Virus record (IMG/VR): IMGVR_UViG_3300008735_001284
Span: 1 to 22,999 of that record
DNA length: 22,999 nt
DNA from: a virus
Reading direction: 5' to 3' (one strand)
Below the pieces are notes generated by a model. It saw nothing but the letters and a program-made list of their open reading frames with translations. It was not told the origin of the DNA and did not search any database. The translations under genes and the position numbers were made by a program. Positions 1-6,737 of this stretch are shown one piece after another (positions within the stretch are counted from its first letter, which is position 1; each line of letters starts with the position of its first letter).

Positions 1-188
1 GCGGCATTTCTCATACCGACTTTGTTGGCGTTAGGGTGAAGATAATTAAGTGTCATCCACTTATTATCTAACATCAAAAAACTTGCACTGTGTCCGTGTA
101 GTGAATAATTTGTATCATATGCATAGATATTGGGCGAGCATATCATAGAAAACACCACTACAGCCAAAGTAGTTATATACTTTTTCAT
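1..188 (-). CDS. Secreted protein, N-terminal fragment (cut by window edge)
   Basis: The visible 62 residues begin MKKYITTLAVVVFSMICSPN and continue IYAYDTNYSLHG. This is a clear Sec signal peptide with a basic N-terminus, a hydrophobic core and likely cleavage after IYA. The ATG at 188-186 is preceded by a GAGG Shine-Dalgarno about 12 bases upstream. The mature part (His/Asn/Tyr-rich, with a WMTLNYLHPNANK stretch) matches no family I recognise. It lies downstream of the tail-fibre-like gene on the same strand, with a spacer of about 50 bases. The rest of the protein is outside the window, so no function is assigned. A periplasmic or outer-membrane location is inferred from the signal peptide only. 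Confidence 0.7.
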   Translation of the reverse strand, partial: MKKYITTLAVVVFSMICSPNIYAYDTNYSLHGHSASFLMLDNKWMTLNYLHPNANKVGMRNA

Positions 189-238
189 AATTAAATTACC
201 TCAAGTATTAATTATCAAAAAATAATTTTAGGAGGTAA

Positions 239-1129
239 CTATTCGATAGTGCCAAATGTGGCCCATGTGCCAGGGTCACCTGATTCTATACAAACCCAAC
301 CAATTGGTTGGCCAATTGCTGGCTCTTGATTCCAAATAATCTCACTTCTATCATGCCAGCCTGGTTTTGGTTTAGAGTAGCCTGAGGACATTGTGACACC
401 ATCAAACTTAATATCACCACGTACTTCTAATGTAGCAGTGGGTTCGCGAGTGCCTATGCCAATATTACCATCAGTACAAACTGTCATATGTACTGCTTTT
501 TCACTTCCAAGCATATTAGTACCAAATACTAAATCAGTATTTCGAGCAGTACCAACATAACTTTTATCACCTACACCATCGACTACTAATTCAGCACCAC
601 TGTCATTTTGTATATGTAGTGCGCCAACAGGTTCAGAAGTATTAATACCAACACGATTGGTTAATGAATTAACGTGGAAACTATATCCTGCATCTAGATT
701 GCCAATTACAATCAACTTTTCTAAATGTCCCACTGTCCTTAAATTACTAAAGGCAATACCTGGACCTAATTCACTACGAGATAACACAGTATCATGTCCC
801 ATATGAATTAATCCTTGTTTACCTAAATGAATGCCATCTACTATCTCTTCTTGTGTAAATTTGTATTTGAGATTTTCTACAGTCATTGTACCACTAACTG
901 TAATATTAGTAACTTCTATATCATTACTAGTGATATTATCAACACTTAAACCATTATCATCTAGGTGTAAGGCAGGCTTGGTCGCTTCATCTTTAATACC
1001 AGTACTGGAAAAATTCGTTATCGTACCACCATCTATATAGTCACCACTTAGATCATTGGCGTCAAAATTGATATGTTCTATTTTAATAGAACTTGGTGAC
1101 ATTAATGTTTCAAATGTTGCTATGCTCAT
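239..1129 (-). CDS. Tail-fibre-like / virion appendage protein
   Basis: This 296-residue protein has the repetitive beta-rich look of phage fibres. An N-terminal Asn/Thr/Ile-rich stretch (about residues 15-90, with alternating NIT/GTI elements) is followed by at least two RVGINTSEPVGALHI / IGIGTREPTATLEVRGDI repeats (about residues 158-240). These are the 'VGIGTxxPxxxLxV' repeats common in tail fibres and trimeric adhesins. The C-terminus (WHDRSEIIWNQEPAIGQPIGWVC) may be a small tip domain. An AGGA ribosome-binding site precedes the ATG, and the gene starts 8 bases after the stop of the methyltransferase-like gene. No chaperone or pectin-lyase signature is visible. Its place as a structural protein is inferred from the repeats; the exact structural role (fibre, collar or baseplate spike) is not resolved. 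Confidence 0.6.
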   Translation of the reverse strand: MSIATFETLMSPSSIKIEHINFDANDLSGDYIDGGTITNFSSTGIKDEATKPALHLDDNGLSVDNITSNDIEVTNITVSGTMTVENLKYKFTQEEIVDGIHLGKQGLIHMGHDTVLSRSELGPGIAFSNLRTVGHLEKLIVIGNLDAGYSFHVNSLTNRVGINTSEPVGALHIQNDSGAELVVDGVGDKSYVGTARNTDLVFGTNMLGSEKAVHMTVCTDGNIGIGTREPTATLEVRGDIKFDGVTMSSGYSKPKPGWHDRSEIIWNQEPAIGQPIGWVCIESGDPGTWATFGTIE

Positions 1130-1137
1130 AATTTTTC

Positions 1138-1911
1138 CTATTGTGTCACTGATATAATATACTGACCACTATTACTATATATCGGTTTATACAATAATTT
1201 TTTATGCACTGTAAAATTAGTCCAACCGGCTGAAGCAGTATGATATGCCAGTTGTTTAAAAAACATTGCTTGACGTTGTTGTGGTTCAAATACTGTCATT
1301 TTTTTATTTGTTTGATCAATAGCATAAGAATAGTGCATCCACTTCTTTCTATCTTCCTGATCCCATTTTCTATAAGATACTAATATATATTCTACTCCAG
1401 CAGTACTAATATAAAATGGTTCAGTAAACATTTTATTATTGAATTTAATATTCTTATAATCCATTAAAGATGTTAATAAAATACCTTCTGTATGTAATAA
1501 AGACAACGCATTATGTAAATTAGTTCTTTGTTGATCTTCACTATTAGCATATGTAAAATATTGATCCAATGCTAATACAGCATCATATGGTTCTTGTTTA
1601 TCTTTATTCATATGATACTTAACACAAAATGCATCTAATGGCATATTGTGATTTTTAATTTTAACATCAAATTCCTTACACAAATTATTTACATATTTGA
1701 CAAGTTTTTTATTCTCAGAAATATAACTTACATCTAAACCTTGTAAGGCAAAATCTACTAATATACTATGAAATTCAAGACTTATAATTCTTTCAGGCGC
1801 TTTATGTTTTTCTTCAAATGCTCTTTGAATTATTGACGCCTTTCGCTGAATTACTTTTTCAATTTTTTCTTTATCAATTAGAAGTGTAGCGAAATCGTAA
1901 AAATCGTTCAT
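1138..1911 (-). CDS. Methyltransferase-like phage protein (degenerate Rossmann fold)
   Basis: This 257-residue soluble protein has the layout of a class I SAM methyltransferase. A hydrophobic strand (RIISLEFHSILVDFALQG, about residues 41-58) is followed by an acidic residue after the second strand (LDVSYISE), then PYDAVLALDQYFTYA (about 108-122), like the motif IV strand, and a GILLTSL strand (about 143-149) that resembles post-motif III. The glycine-rich SAM loop is not obvious, so it may be catalytically dead or a different Rossmann protein. The ATG at 1911 follows a CTAAATA late-type motif at 1955-1949. It is tail-to-head with the tail-fibre-like gene, which suggests co-expression late in infection. 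Other possibilities are a baseplate or fibre accessory protein. Confidence 0.5.
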   Translation of the reverse strand: MNDFYDFATLLIDKEKIEKVIQRKASIIQRAFEEKHKAPERIISLEFHSILVDFALQGLDVSYISENKKLVKYVNNLCKEFDVKIKNHNMPLDAFCVKYHMNKDKQEPYDAVLALDQYFTYANSEDQQRTNLHNALSLLHTEGILLTSLMDYKNIKFNNKMFTEPFYISTAGVEYILVSYRKWDQEDRKKWMHYSYAIDQTNKKMTVFEPQQRQAMFFKQLAYHTASAGWTNFTVHKKLLYKPIYSNSGQYIISVTQ

Positions 1912-1948
1912 TAAACGTAGGTTGCTCCATTAAAGTAATATCTACCAG

Positions 1949-1955
1949 TATTTAG
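1949..1955 (-). promoter_or_regulatory. T4-type late promoter motif CTAAATA
   Basis: CTAAATA reads on the minus strand and ends 37 bases before the ATG of the methyltransferase-like gene at 1911. It matches the T4-type late promoter core, which sits about 6 bases before the start site. There is no other gene between, so it is a plausible late promoter for 1911 and the downstream tail-fibre-like gene. A single seven-base AT-rich motif is weak alone; the support comes from its recurrence before several other starts in this window. Confidence 0.45.
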
Positions 1956-1986
1956 TTAAAATACCAATAATATTACTCGGAAAAAC

Positions 1987-2193
1987 CTACGTTTTAGGTG
2001 GTTCGCCTGTTGATGTAAACTCTAAACCAGCATATCTACCATGATATACCTTAGCATCGGGAGTTTTTTTAAATAATTTTATAGGGGTATCTGTGCCTAC
2101 AATAGCAACTTCCAGCATTTTATCATTTTTATGTAAAATATCTGCTGGAGCAACTTGCCCATTATCTACACAATGTATTTCAGTTCTATCCAT
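1987..2193 (-). CDS. Small hypothetical protein, 68 aa
   Basis: This 68-residue soluble protein (MDRTEIHCVDNGQVAPADIL...) contains short beta-like stretches such as MLEVAIVGTDTPIKLFKK and ends in a Pro/Thr tail. Its start overlaps the last 8 bases of the nucleoside 2-deoxyribosyltransferase gene, which indicates translational coupling. The fold could be a small SH3-like or Tudor-like barrel, but that is a guess. I do not recognise the family. It is kept as a real gene because it overlaps its upstream neighbour in operon style and fills the gap before the next promoter. Confidence 0.6.
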   Translation of the reverse strand: MDRTEIHCVDNGQVAPADILHKNDKMLEVAIVGTDTPIKLFKKTPDAKVYHGRYAGLEFTSTGEPPKT

Positions 2194-2650
2194 TGCCTAC
2201 GTAATCGTCAAATAATCCATGTATAACATCTACAGCATTTTGAAAATCTTCAAATACCCAATTAACATTTGCCCTAATTAAAGGATGCTCTGTTAAGTAC
2301 TCATCATCTGTTACTAATATAATAGGTTTCTTTAAACCAATTGCCCAACCAATCTCAATAGTTGTACCATAAGATGGCCGACGTTGGTTTAATTCACGTG
2401 GCATATATGCAAGAATTAAATCACACTTTTCTGTGTCATACCAATTCTTTGCCGCTATTGCTCCGGGGGAATTGTAACGTGGGTCGTTACCTGGGCCGTA
2501 TGTTTCTCCTTCCATAGGCTCACAACGTAGTGGGGAAATTCCAATTATGTTTGTGTGTAATTTATCACGAACATAACTGCGCCAGTCGTTTGCTTCCTGA
2601 TAATTGCATTGCGCTATCGGGCCAGCAAGGTAAATATATTTTTTAGTCAT
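2186..2650 (-). CDS. Nucleoside 2-deoxyribosyltransferase-like protein
   Basis: The 154-residue protein has the hallmarks of the nucleoside 2-deoxyribosyltransferase family. It starts with KYIYLAGPI (residues 4-12), has a CDLILAYMP strand with Asp77, and carries YGTTIEIGWAIGLKKPIILV (about 94-113), where Glu99 aligns with the catalytic Glu. The family exchanges bases between deoxyribonucleosides or hydrolyses the N-glycosidic bond, and phages use such enzymes in nucleotide salvage. Length is normal. The ATG at 2650 lies 6 bases after the -10 box of a sigma-70-type promoter and has no Shine-Dalgarno, so its mRNA may be leaderless. It overlaps the small downstream gene by 8 bases. The substrate cannot be read from sequence. 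Confidence 0.8.
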   Translation of the reverse strand: MTKKYIYLAGPIAQCNYQEANDWRSYVRDKLHTNIIGISPLRCEPMEGETYGPGNDPRYNSPGAIAAKNWYDTEKCDLILAYMPRELNQRRPSYGTTIEIGWAIGLKKPIILVTDDEYLTEHPLIRANVNWVFEDFQNAVDVIHGLFDDYVGNG

Positions 2651-2656
2651 GCTATG

Positions 2657-2685
2657 ATTCTATAGCAAATCGTGTAAAATGTCAA
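2657..2685 (-). promoter_or_regulatory. Sigma-70-type promoter for the deoxyribosyltransferase gene
   Basis: On the minus strand TTGACA (2685-2680), a 17-base spacer and TAGAAT (2662-2657) match the host housekeeping promoter consensus. The expected start site, 7 bases after the -10, is the A of the ATG at 2650. This predicts an early, host-polymerase-read and possibly leaderless transcript. Confidence 0.7.
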
Positions 2686-2686
2686 G

Positions 2687-2959
2687 TTATTTGTATTTCT
2701 CGTCGTTCCAGTTATCTAACTCTTTCCAGCCTTCCCAATTTGGGATAGATCTACGGATATTATTAGTATTACGTACAATTAATTTTGCTAATCCAAATCC
2801 AGCATATACAAATGGAAAAAATGCGTGAACAAATGACATTATTGACAAATAACCCAATAAAGCACCTGCTCTACATGCTATCCATGCGTGATAGCAGTAA
2901 TAAGAAAAATTACATTTACGATTCGCCGCGATCGCGGCATTTTTTAAGTGTCCAGCCAT
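2687..2959 (-). CDS. Small membrane protein, possibly DUF6356-like
   Basis: This 90-residue protein starts MAGHLKNAAIAANRKCNFSY and has a hydrophobic segment at about residues 29-62 (RAGALLGYLSIMSFVHAFFP and following), then a basic/acidic tail ending DNWNDEKYK. The order 'HLK...A...AGALL...VHAFFPF' resembles the DUF6356 family of small membrane proteins, which are common in alphaproteobacteria and have no known function. That assignment is from memory and tentative. A strong GGGAG Shine-Dalgarno precedes the ATG. The gene lies between an unknown 144-residue gene and the deoxyribosyltransferase promoter. Role: unknown inner-membrane protein with one or two membrane segments. Confidence 0.6.
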   Translation of the reverse strand: MAGHLKNAAIAANRKCNFSYYCYHAWIACRAGALLGYLSIMSFVHAFFPFVYAGFGLAKLIVRNTNNIRRSIPNWEGWKELDNWNDEKYK

Positions 2960-2989
2960 TAACCATCTCCCTTAATTAATGTTATTGAG

Positions 2990-3424
2990 TTATACTGACT
3001 CTGCTAAACCACGACCAGGATGACCTTGTAAGAAAGCATCTACTTCAGATGGTCTAATTTGATGTACACTCCCATGTTCATCATATACAAGTTCTGTTTT
3101 TTCATCAGCAGTATCAATACCTGCGGCTTGTAGAAACATTTCTTTATTAAAGCGAGGATTATCCTTCTCAAACATTGCTACTAAACGACTCGCATAGTCA
3201 TCACGAGTATCATTATCACTAATACTTTTTAACATATCAGCAAATAATTCAAAATGTTGCTTGGTAAATGCTTCGTCTAATTGCTGGCCAGGCAACAATT
3301 CTCCATCTTCATCTAACTTAAGAGTTTGTTCTATTTCACCCTCTTCTAATATTGTTTCAGGATCAATTTTTTCTTTCGTAAGTAACTCTAACGTTGTTAG
3401 AATATCTTTCATCTGTGTGCTCAT
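2990..3424 (-). CDS. Hypothetical acidic protein, 144 aa
   Basis: This soluble, acidic 144-residue protein is rich in Glu/Asp and Leu. The N-terminal third is helical (MKDILTTLELLTKEKIDPET), the middle carries DEAFTKQHFELFADMLKSIS, and the C-terminus ends in SEVDAFLQGHPGRGLAESV. No cysteine pairs, signal peptide or catalytic motif are visible. The ATG at 3424 faces a plus-strand gene across a short divergent region containing late-type motifs on both strands (for example TATAAATG, 3443-3436 minus). It resembles small virion or head-assembly accessory proteins in general character only. I do not recognise a family. Confidence 0.6.
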   Translation of the reverse strand: MSTQMKDILTTLELLTKEKIDPETILEEGEIEQTLKLDEDGELLPGQQLDEAFTKQHFELFADMLKSISDNDTRDDYASRLVAMFEKDNPRFNKEMFLQAAGIDTADEKTELVYDEHGSVHQIRPSEVDAFLQGHPGRGLAESV

Positions 3425-3451
3425 AATAATGTTTCCATTTATATGTATTTA

Positions 3452-3458
3452 TTAAATA
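3452..3458 (+). promoter_or_regulatory. T4-type late promoter motif TTAAATA
   Basis: TTAAATA ends 5 bases before the ATG at 3464. This spacing recurs at 5830, 6656, 14653, 15484 and 20237. In T4-type late promoters the start site is about 6 bases after this element, which would place +1 on the ATG. The motif also decides the start of the downstream gene in favour of 3464 over the in-frame ATG at 3443, which lies upstream of it. Confidence 0.5.
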
Positions 3459-3463
3459 TTAAT

Positions 3464-4387
3464 ATGAAGTTAGATTTAACCAAACAATATATTGACTTAG
3501 AAACTGTTAATAAATTTATTGAATACAATTCTGATTTTTCTGACGTAAGACCTATACCAAATCCACATTTAGACGTAGTGTTTATGAGTTATAATGAGAA
3601 AGATGCTGATAAACATTATAAATTATTAAAAAAACGTGTACCTAACGCTAAACGTGTAAATGGTGTTAAAGGAATACTTAATGCGTATAATGCGTGTAGG
3701 GAAATAACAGAAACTCCATACTACTTTATAGTTGAAGGAGATTCTATGGTATGTAAGGATTTTAACTTTAAACCACCGCAAAAATGGACTAAACACTTAA
3801 CCACATTAACTAATGACGAAATTAGTTATGAATATGTTAAAAGAAAACATAATATTAATTGGAATTCATTAAATCCGGTAAATGGTGAGATACTTAATCA
3901 TAGTCCTGTGGCTTTAGTTTGTAAAAGCACAAACAATTATAACTTATTTGAAAAATTCAAACTGCCTAATAATTATGACATCGATAATACATATGAAATA
4001 TTTGATGAAACTATAATTGAGGAAGATTATTGGAAAATGTGGGGTTCATGGCAAGAAAATAACATAGCAAGCATAAGTTTTTTTAATACCTCGCCATATG
4101 ACTCATGGAAAACAGGATTTAGAATTGGAAATAGACTAACTTATAAACTTCTTAATGAGACAAATAAACAAAACCATAATGATTATACTATAAGATTAGA
4201 TAAATGGTCTAGTGTAGGATATGAGCAAAAAAATGGTAAATACTGTATAGAAGGAGTGACATACGGCATAAAATGTGCTAAAATATGTAATAATTGGATA
4301 GAGGAATACAGAAATACTTCAGACAATTATGATTGGTTAAGAGAAACTTTTGAGAAAGAATATGGAACACAACATAATACTAACTGA
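3464..4387 (+). CDS. Glycosyltransferase-like protein (marine phage family)
   Basis: This protein of about 307 residues shares with the gene at 11701-12438 the pattern LDVVFMSYNEKDADKHYKLL, then PNAKRVNGVKGI and YFIVEGDSMV. This is the nucleotide-sugar-binding end of a GT-A-like fold: a beta strand, the conserved Y-N/K-E, the 'hAKRVxGVxGI' block and an acidic triad where a DxD motif would sit (EGD here, DGD in the paralogue). The C-terminal half (NIASISFFNTSPYDSWKTGF and onwards) is also of this type. An in-frame ATG at 3443 exists, but the late motif at 3452-3458 argues for 3464. The gene overlaps the start of the HesB gene by 26 bases. Likely role: glycosylation of a virion, DNA or host surface component. 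Donor and acceptor are unknown. Confidence 0.6.
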   Translation: MKLDLTKQYIDLETVNKFIEYNSDFSDVRPIPNPHLDVVFMSYNEKDADKHYKLLKKRVPNAKRVNGVKGILNAYNACREITETPYYFIVEGDSMVCKDFNFKPPQKWTKHLTTLTNDEISYEYVKRKHNINWNSLNPVNGEILNHSPVALVCKSTNNYNLFEKFKLPNNYDIDNTYEIFDETIIEEDYWKMWGSWQENNIASISFFNTSPYDSWKTGFRIGNRLTYKLLNETNKQNHNDYTIRLDKWSSVGYEQKNGKYCIEGVTYGIKCAKICNNWIEEYRNTSDNYDWLRETFEKEYGTQHNTN

Positions 4388-4691
4388 AACAGCAAAAAAA
4401 CAGTTACTAACAGTTGCTACTAAAAATGACGTACCATACGTCCGCTATTCACTTGATGGCGGCGGGTGCTCAGGCTTAATTGGCAAATGGGAAAATTCTG
4501 ACGAGTTAGAAGATGGTGATATTACTTTTGATTTAGGTGAGAGTAAACAATTCCTCATTGATAAATTTACAATTACACATATGACTGGTGCAACAATTGA
4601 TTATACTGGTGATTTTATGCCAGCATTTAAAGTTACCATCCCAGATACTGCATCTTGTGGGTGTGGTGAATCCTTTATGATGAAGGGTTAG
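4362..4691 (+). CDS. HesB/IscA-type iron-sulfur cluster carrier
   Basis: This 109-residue A-type carrier protein has the three ligand cysteines in canonical places: GGCSGLIGKW in the first half and CGCGESF near the C-terminus. It matches IscA/ErpA/HesB in length and order. These proteins accept or deliver Fe-S clusters to apo-enzymes in the cytoplasm. The gene starts inside the 3' end of the glycosyltransferase-like gene; the ATG at 4362 is preferred to an upstream TTG at 4350. Its last 17 bases overlap, tail to tail, the end of the HAD gene on the other strand. HesB-like genes are known cargo in marine T4-type phages. A client in this window could be the radical SAM protein at 20237, but that is only inference. 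Confidence 0.88.
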   Translation: MEHNIILTETAKKQLLTVATKNDVPYVRYSLDGGGCSGLIGKWENSDELEDGDITFDLGESKQFLIDKFTITHMTGATIDYTGDFMPAFKVTIPDTASCGCGESFMMKG

Positions 4692-5268
4692 TAATAAAGT
4701 TGTAAATATCTTTCCAATTTTTAGCAACTAAAGCAGGGCCTGGATAATCCATATTATGACCATGTTCCATTAGTATACCACGCAACCCCATTTTTTCGCC
4801 AGTATCTACATTTTTCATTTTATCTTCTATCCACCAGCATCCTGAGTCCCTATAAGGTTCTAATGCGTCATCTTTATCAACGCCAGTATCTAAACAAACT
4901 ACTTTTTCAAATGCGGTTTCACCAAACAATTTGGCTAAATTCTGTTCTCTTAAACGTATCGCGTGTCTATTCAAACTTAATGATGTAATTGCGTGAAATG
5001 CGTAACCATGTTGCTCATGTAATTTTTTTACATAAAACATAGCATCTCGTAATGGGGGGAGGAAACCTATTGAAGCACTCTCATTAAAAAACTCTGTTAA
5101 TTTTTTAGCATTTGTACCAGTTATACCAAAACGCTTTGCTACGCTATAAACTAGTTTATGCCCATCTTCTGCTGTGTGTCCGTGCTCTTCCATCCACGTA
5201 TGAAACGCGAATTCCCAGTCTAGCAAGACACCATCAACATCGGTTAATATGATTCTATCTTTCTTCAT
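4675..5268 (-). CDS. HAD-superfamily phosphatase, 5'-nucleotidase-like
   Basis: This 197-residue protein starts MKKDRIILTDVDGVLLDWEF, a textbook HAD motif I with nucleophile Asp10 and acid/base Asp12. A Thr/Ser motif II lies in AFHAITSLSL, and a C-terminal acidic region GCWWIEDKMKNV acts as motif IV. The cap insertion and size fit phage 5'(3')-deoxyribonucleotidase-like or Cof-type HADs. The ATG at 5268 is chosen over an in-frame ATG at 5322 because the longer form adds 18 unconserved residues before motif I. It lies downstream of the FmdB gene and converges on hesB with a 17-base overlap. Substrate is not determined; nucleotide monophosphate turnover is plausible. Confidence 0.75.
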   Translation of the reverse strand: MKKDRIILTDVDGVLLDWEFAFHTWMEEHGHTAEDGHKLVYSVAKRFGITGTNAKKLTEFFNESASIGFLPPLRDAMFYVKKLHEQHGYAFHAITSLSLNRHAIRLREQNLAKLFGETAFEKVVCLDTGVDKDDALEPYRDSGCWWIEDKMKNVDTGEKMGLRGILMEHGHNMDYPGPALVAKNWKDIYNFITNPSS

Positions 5269-5333
5269 TGTTGAGTGACTTGTGAGTAGTGTTGCCAAAG
5301 AATTTACTTCTAAGGTAACCATTATATTCGTAT

Positions 5334-5537
5334 TTACGAGTCATTGCTAGAAGGTTTAGTGGTGTTTTTATACCAACCATCTCCTTTTAAAATAAATGAT
5401 GATAATGAGGGTACTCTTTTAAATGTTTTCTCGCCACAATTTGGGCAAAATTCTATTGGCTCATCCTTAATGGATTGTGTTATTTCTAGGGTATGTTCGC
5501 AATTATCGTCTTCACATTTGTATTCATAAGTTGGCAT
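5334..5537 (-). CDS. FmdB-family zinc-ribbon protein
   Basis: This 67-residue protein starts MPTYEYKCEDDNCEHTLEIT and continues with CPNCGEKTFKRVPS and SFILKGDGWYK. It matches the FmdB family: an N-terminal 'PxYEYxC' motif, a CPxCG zinc knuckle and a C-terminal 'F.L.G.GWY' motif. The family is small and poorly understood; FmdB was named as a putative regulator. The ATG at 5537 overlaps the upstream stop by one base (TGATG), and a TTG three bases upstream is the only other start. A GAGG Shine-Dalgarno lies within the end of the upstream gene. It is a small cytoplasmic Zn-binding protein, possibly transcriptional or ribosome-linked. Confidence 0.85.
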   Translation of the reverse strand: MPTYEYKCEDDNCEHTLEITQSIKDEPIEFCPNCGEKTFKRVPSLSSFILKGDGWYKNTTKPSSNDS

Positions 5538-5830
5538 CAATCATCCTCTCGAATAATTACTCTATGTTTAATTACTGGGTCTGCTAATTGTATCATTGTT
5601 ACTTCTTTTAATGAACCTGCATAAATTTTAGTATCACCTTCAAACTTTCTCATAACACGTTCTAACCATATCACTTGATTAGAGTGTTCTAACATTTGTA
5701 CTTCTTTCTGTGTTCTATGGGATTTTCTTGGATTTAATTTCCACATGCGTATTGGACGCCACGCAAACCATTCATGCCATTGGCTCAGTCTAATTGCTCG
5801 TTCTTCTCTTGTTTCTCGTGTCCAGCGCAT
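5537..5830 (-). CDS. Hypothetical tryptophan- and arginine-rich protein, 97 aa
   Basis: This basic 97-residue protein has five Trp in the first 31 residues (MRWTRETREERAIRLSQWHE and WFAWRPIRMW), followed by HRTQKEVQMLEHSNQVIWLE and a C-terminal beta-like stretch (VTMIQLADPVIKHRVIIRED). No known domain is recognised. The ATG at 5830 lies only 4 bases after a CTAAATA late motif and has no Shine-Dalgarno, so the message could be leaderless. It is coupled by a one-base overlap to the FmdB gene. It could be a nucleic-acid-binding or virion protein, but nothing visible decides this. Confidence 0.6.
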   Translation of the reverse strand: MRWTRETREERAIRLSQWHEWFAWRPIRMWKLNPRKSHRTQKEVQMLEHSNQVIWLERVMRKFEGDTKIYAGSLKEVTMIQLADPVIKHRVIIREDD

Positions 5831-5834
5831 AAAC

Positions 5835-5841
5835 TATTTAG
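5835..5841 (-). promoter_or_regulatory. T4-type late promoter motif CTAAATA
   Basis: CTAAATA (5841-5835, minus) is followed by GTTT and then the ATG at 5830. The spacing puts the predicted late start site at or within one base of the start codon. It is one of a set of late-type words at the same distance from starts. Confidence 0.55.
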
Positions 5842-5843
5842 TT

Positions 5844-6656
5844 TCATAAAAATGCTGTGCTTGTAATAGGAACGGGATTGTAATAATTCTCAATTAGTTC
5901 GCAGTCATCATCAAATCTAACATCTGCTGTAGGACTGTATTCCATAACTAATATTTTGCAAGGGAGTTTTGTTTCGTTATATATACGGTGAAATTGTCCT
6001 GATGGAACATAAAAATGCATATACTTTGTTAATGAGCGGGTTTTTAGTTTATTAACATCTTCTGGCCAAGCATATTCTACTTGACAATCACCTTTAGCAA
6101 CAAACCAAAATTCACTTTTCTTCTTATGACGTTCCATTTGCATTGTTGCGCCGGGATCTAAATGTACTTCCTTTACACGACATGTTGTGTCATTGTACAA
6201 TACATTATAATAACCAAATTCCTCATACGACATACCAAATTTATAATTCTTAATTAAGTCACTTGAGGAGTTTTTCTTGTCATCACCGCCAATACTAAAC
6301 ACAAATTCTACACCCTCTACTTCTTGTTCTGGAACATTATCTTTACCACGATCTCCACCATTAGCAAATACAATTGTGTCATCAGGGTAATGTCTTTTAA
6401 CTTTGTTTAATGCATCTATAGCAGTATTGTCATTATCATTAAACGAGAAAACTTCATCCACCATTTGTAAATTGCGTACAATAAGGCGTCTTTCCTCAAA
6501 TAACATAAAAGACCTGCCTTTTTTGCGTTGAAGCCACTTATCACTGTTTAACGCCACTACGAGTTTATCTCCTAGTGCTTTGGCTGAATTAAATAAAGCG
6601 ATATGTCCTTTATGGATAGGGTCGAAACCGCCTGAAACTACTATAATCTTTGACAT
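5844..6656 (-). CDS. Cytidylyltransferase-cupin fusion protein
   Basis: This 270-residue protein has two domains. Residues 1-135 are a nucleotidyltransferase of the TagD/RfaE-C type: VSGGFDPIHKGHIALFNSAK holds the HxGH motif (His15-His18), and KNSSSDLIKNY stands where the ISSTxIR motif should be. Residues about 150-255 are a cupin: EVHLDPGATMQMERHKKKSE, then FWFVAKGDCQVEY and YVPSGQFHRIYN, the pattern seen in the C-terminal domain of type II mannose-6-phosphate isomerase/GDP-mannose pyrophosphorylase. The enzyme probably activates a sugar- or alcohol-phosphate with CTP for glycan synthesis. It has both a sigma-70-type promoter and a late motif upstream. The combination is unusual; the cupin could bind the sugar or act as an isomerase. 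Confidence 0.75.
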   Translation of the reverse strand: MSKIIVVSGGFDPIHKGHIALFNSAKALGDKLVVALNSDKWLQRKKGRSFMLFEERRLIVRNLQMVDEVFSFNDNDNTAIDALNKVKRHYPDDTIVFANGGDRGKDNVPEQEVEGVEFVFSIGGDDKKNSSSDLIKNYKFGMSYEEFGYYNVLYNDTTCRVKEVHLDPGATMQMERHKKKSEFWFVAKGDCQVEYAWPEDVNKLKTRSLTKYMHFYVPSGQFHRIYNETKLPCKILVMEYSPTADVRFDDDCELIENYYNPVPITSTAFL

Positions 6657-6661
6657 GTTAA

Positions 6662-6668
6662 TATTTAA
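6662..6668 (-). promoter_or_regulatory. T4-type late promoter motif TTAAATA
   Basis: TTAAATA (6668-6662, minus) lies exactly 5 bases before the ATG at 6656 of the cytidylyltransferase-cupin gene. It matches the spacing of the other putative leaderless late starts. Confidence 0.5.
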
Positions 6669-6669
6669 C

Positions 6670-6677
6670 TATAAATA
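6670..6677 (+). promoter_or_regulatory. T4-type late promoter motif TATAAATA (plus strand)
   Basis: This exact T4 late consensus TATAAATA points toward the plus-strand cargo genes starting at 6738. It predicts a start site near 6683 and a leader of about 55 bases, containing an AGGAAAGAGG ribosome-binding region at about 6721-6730. Confidence 0.5.
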
Positions 6678-6692
6678 TACTTAACATATACT

Positions 6693-6721
6693 ATTATATT
6701 ATATTTCAATGATATTGTCAA
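6693..6721 (-). promoter_or_regulatory. Perfect sigma-70-type promoter
   Basis: On the minus strand, TTGACA (6721-6716), a 17-base spacer and TATAAT (6698-6693) are full consensus. The predicted start is near 6686, giving a leader of about 30 bases to the ATG at 6656. It shares the short divergent region with late-type motifs on both strands. Confidence 0.75.
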
Positions 6722-6737
6722 GGAAAGAGGAATAATA

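Noticed and set aside
2925-2938. 14-base palindrome GCCGCGATCGCGGC containing the HIP1 octamer GCGATCGC of cyanobacteria
   Set aside because: It is a single occurrence inside a coding region, so it is not evidence for a cyanobacterial host.
3443-3463. In-frame upstream ATG at 3443 as the start of the glycosyltransferase-like gene
   Set aside because: The late motif TTAAATA (3452-3458) lies downstream of that ATG and 5 bases before the ATG at 3464, so the shorter form is favoured.
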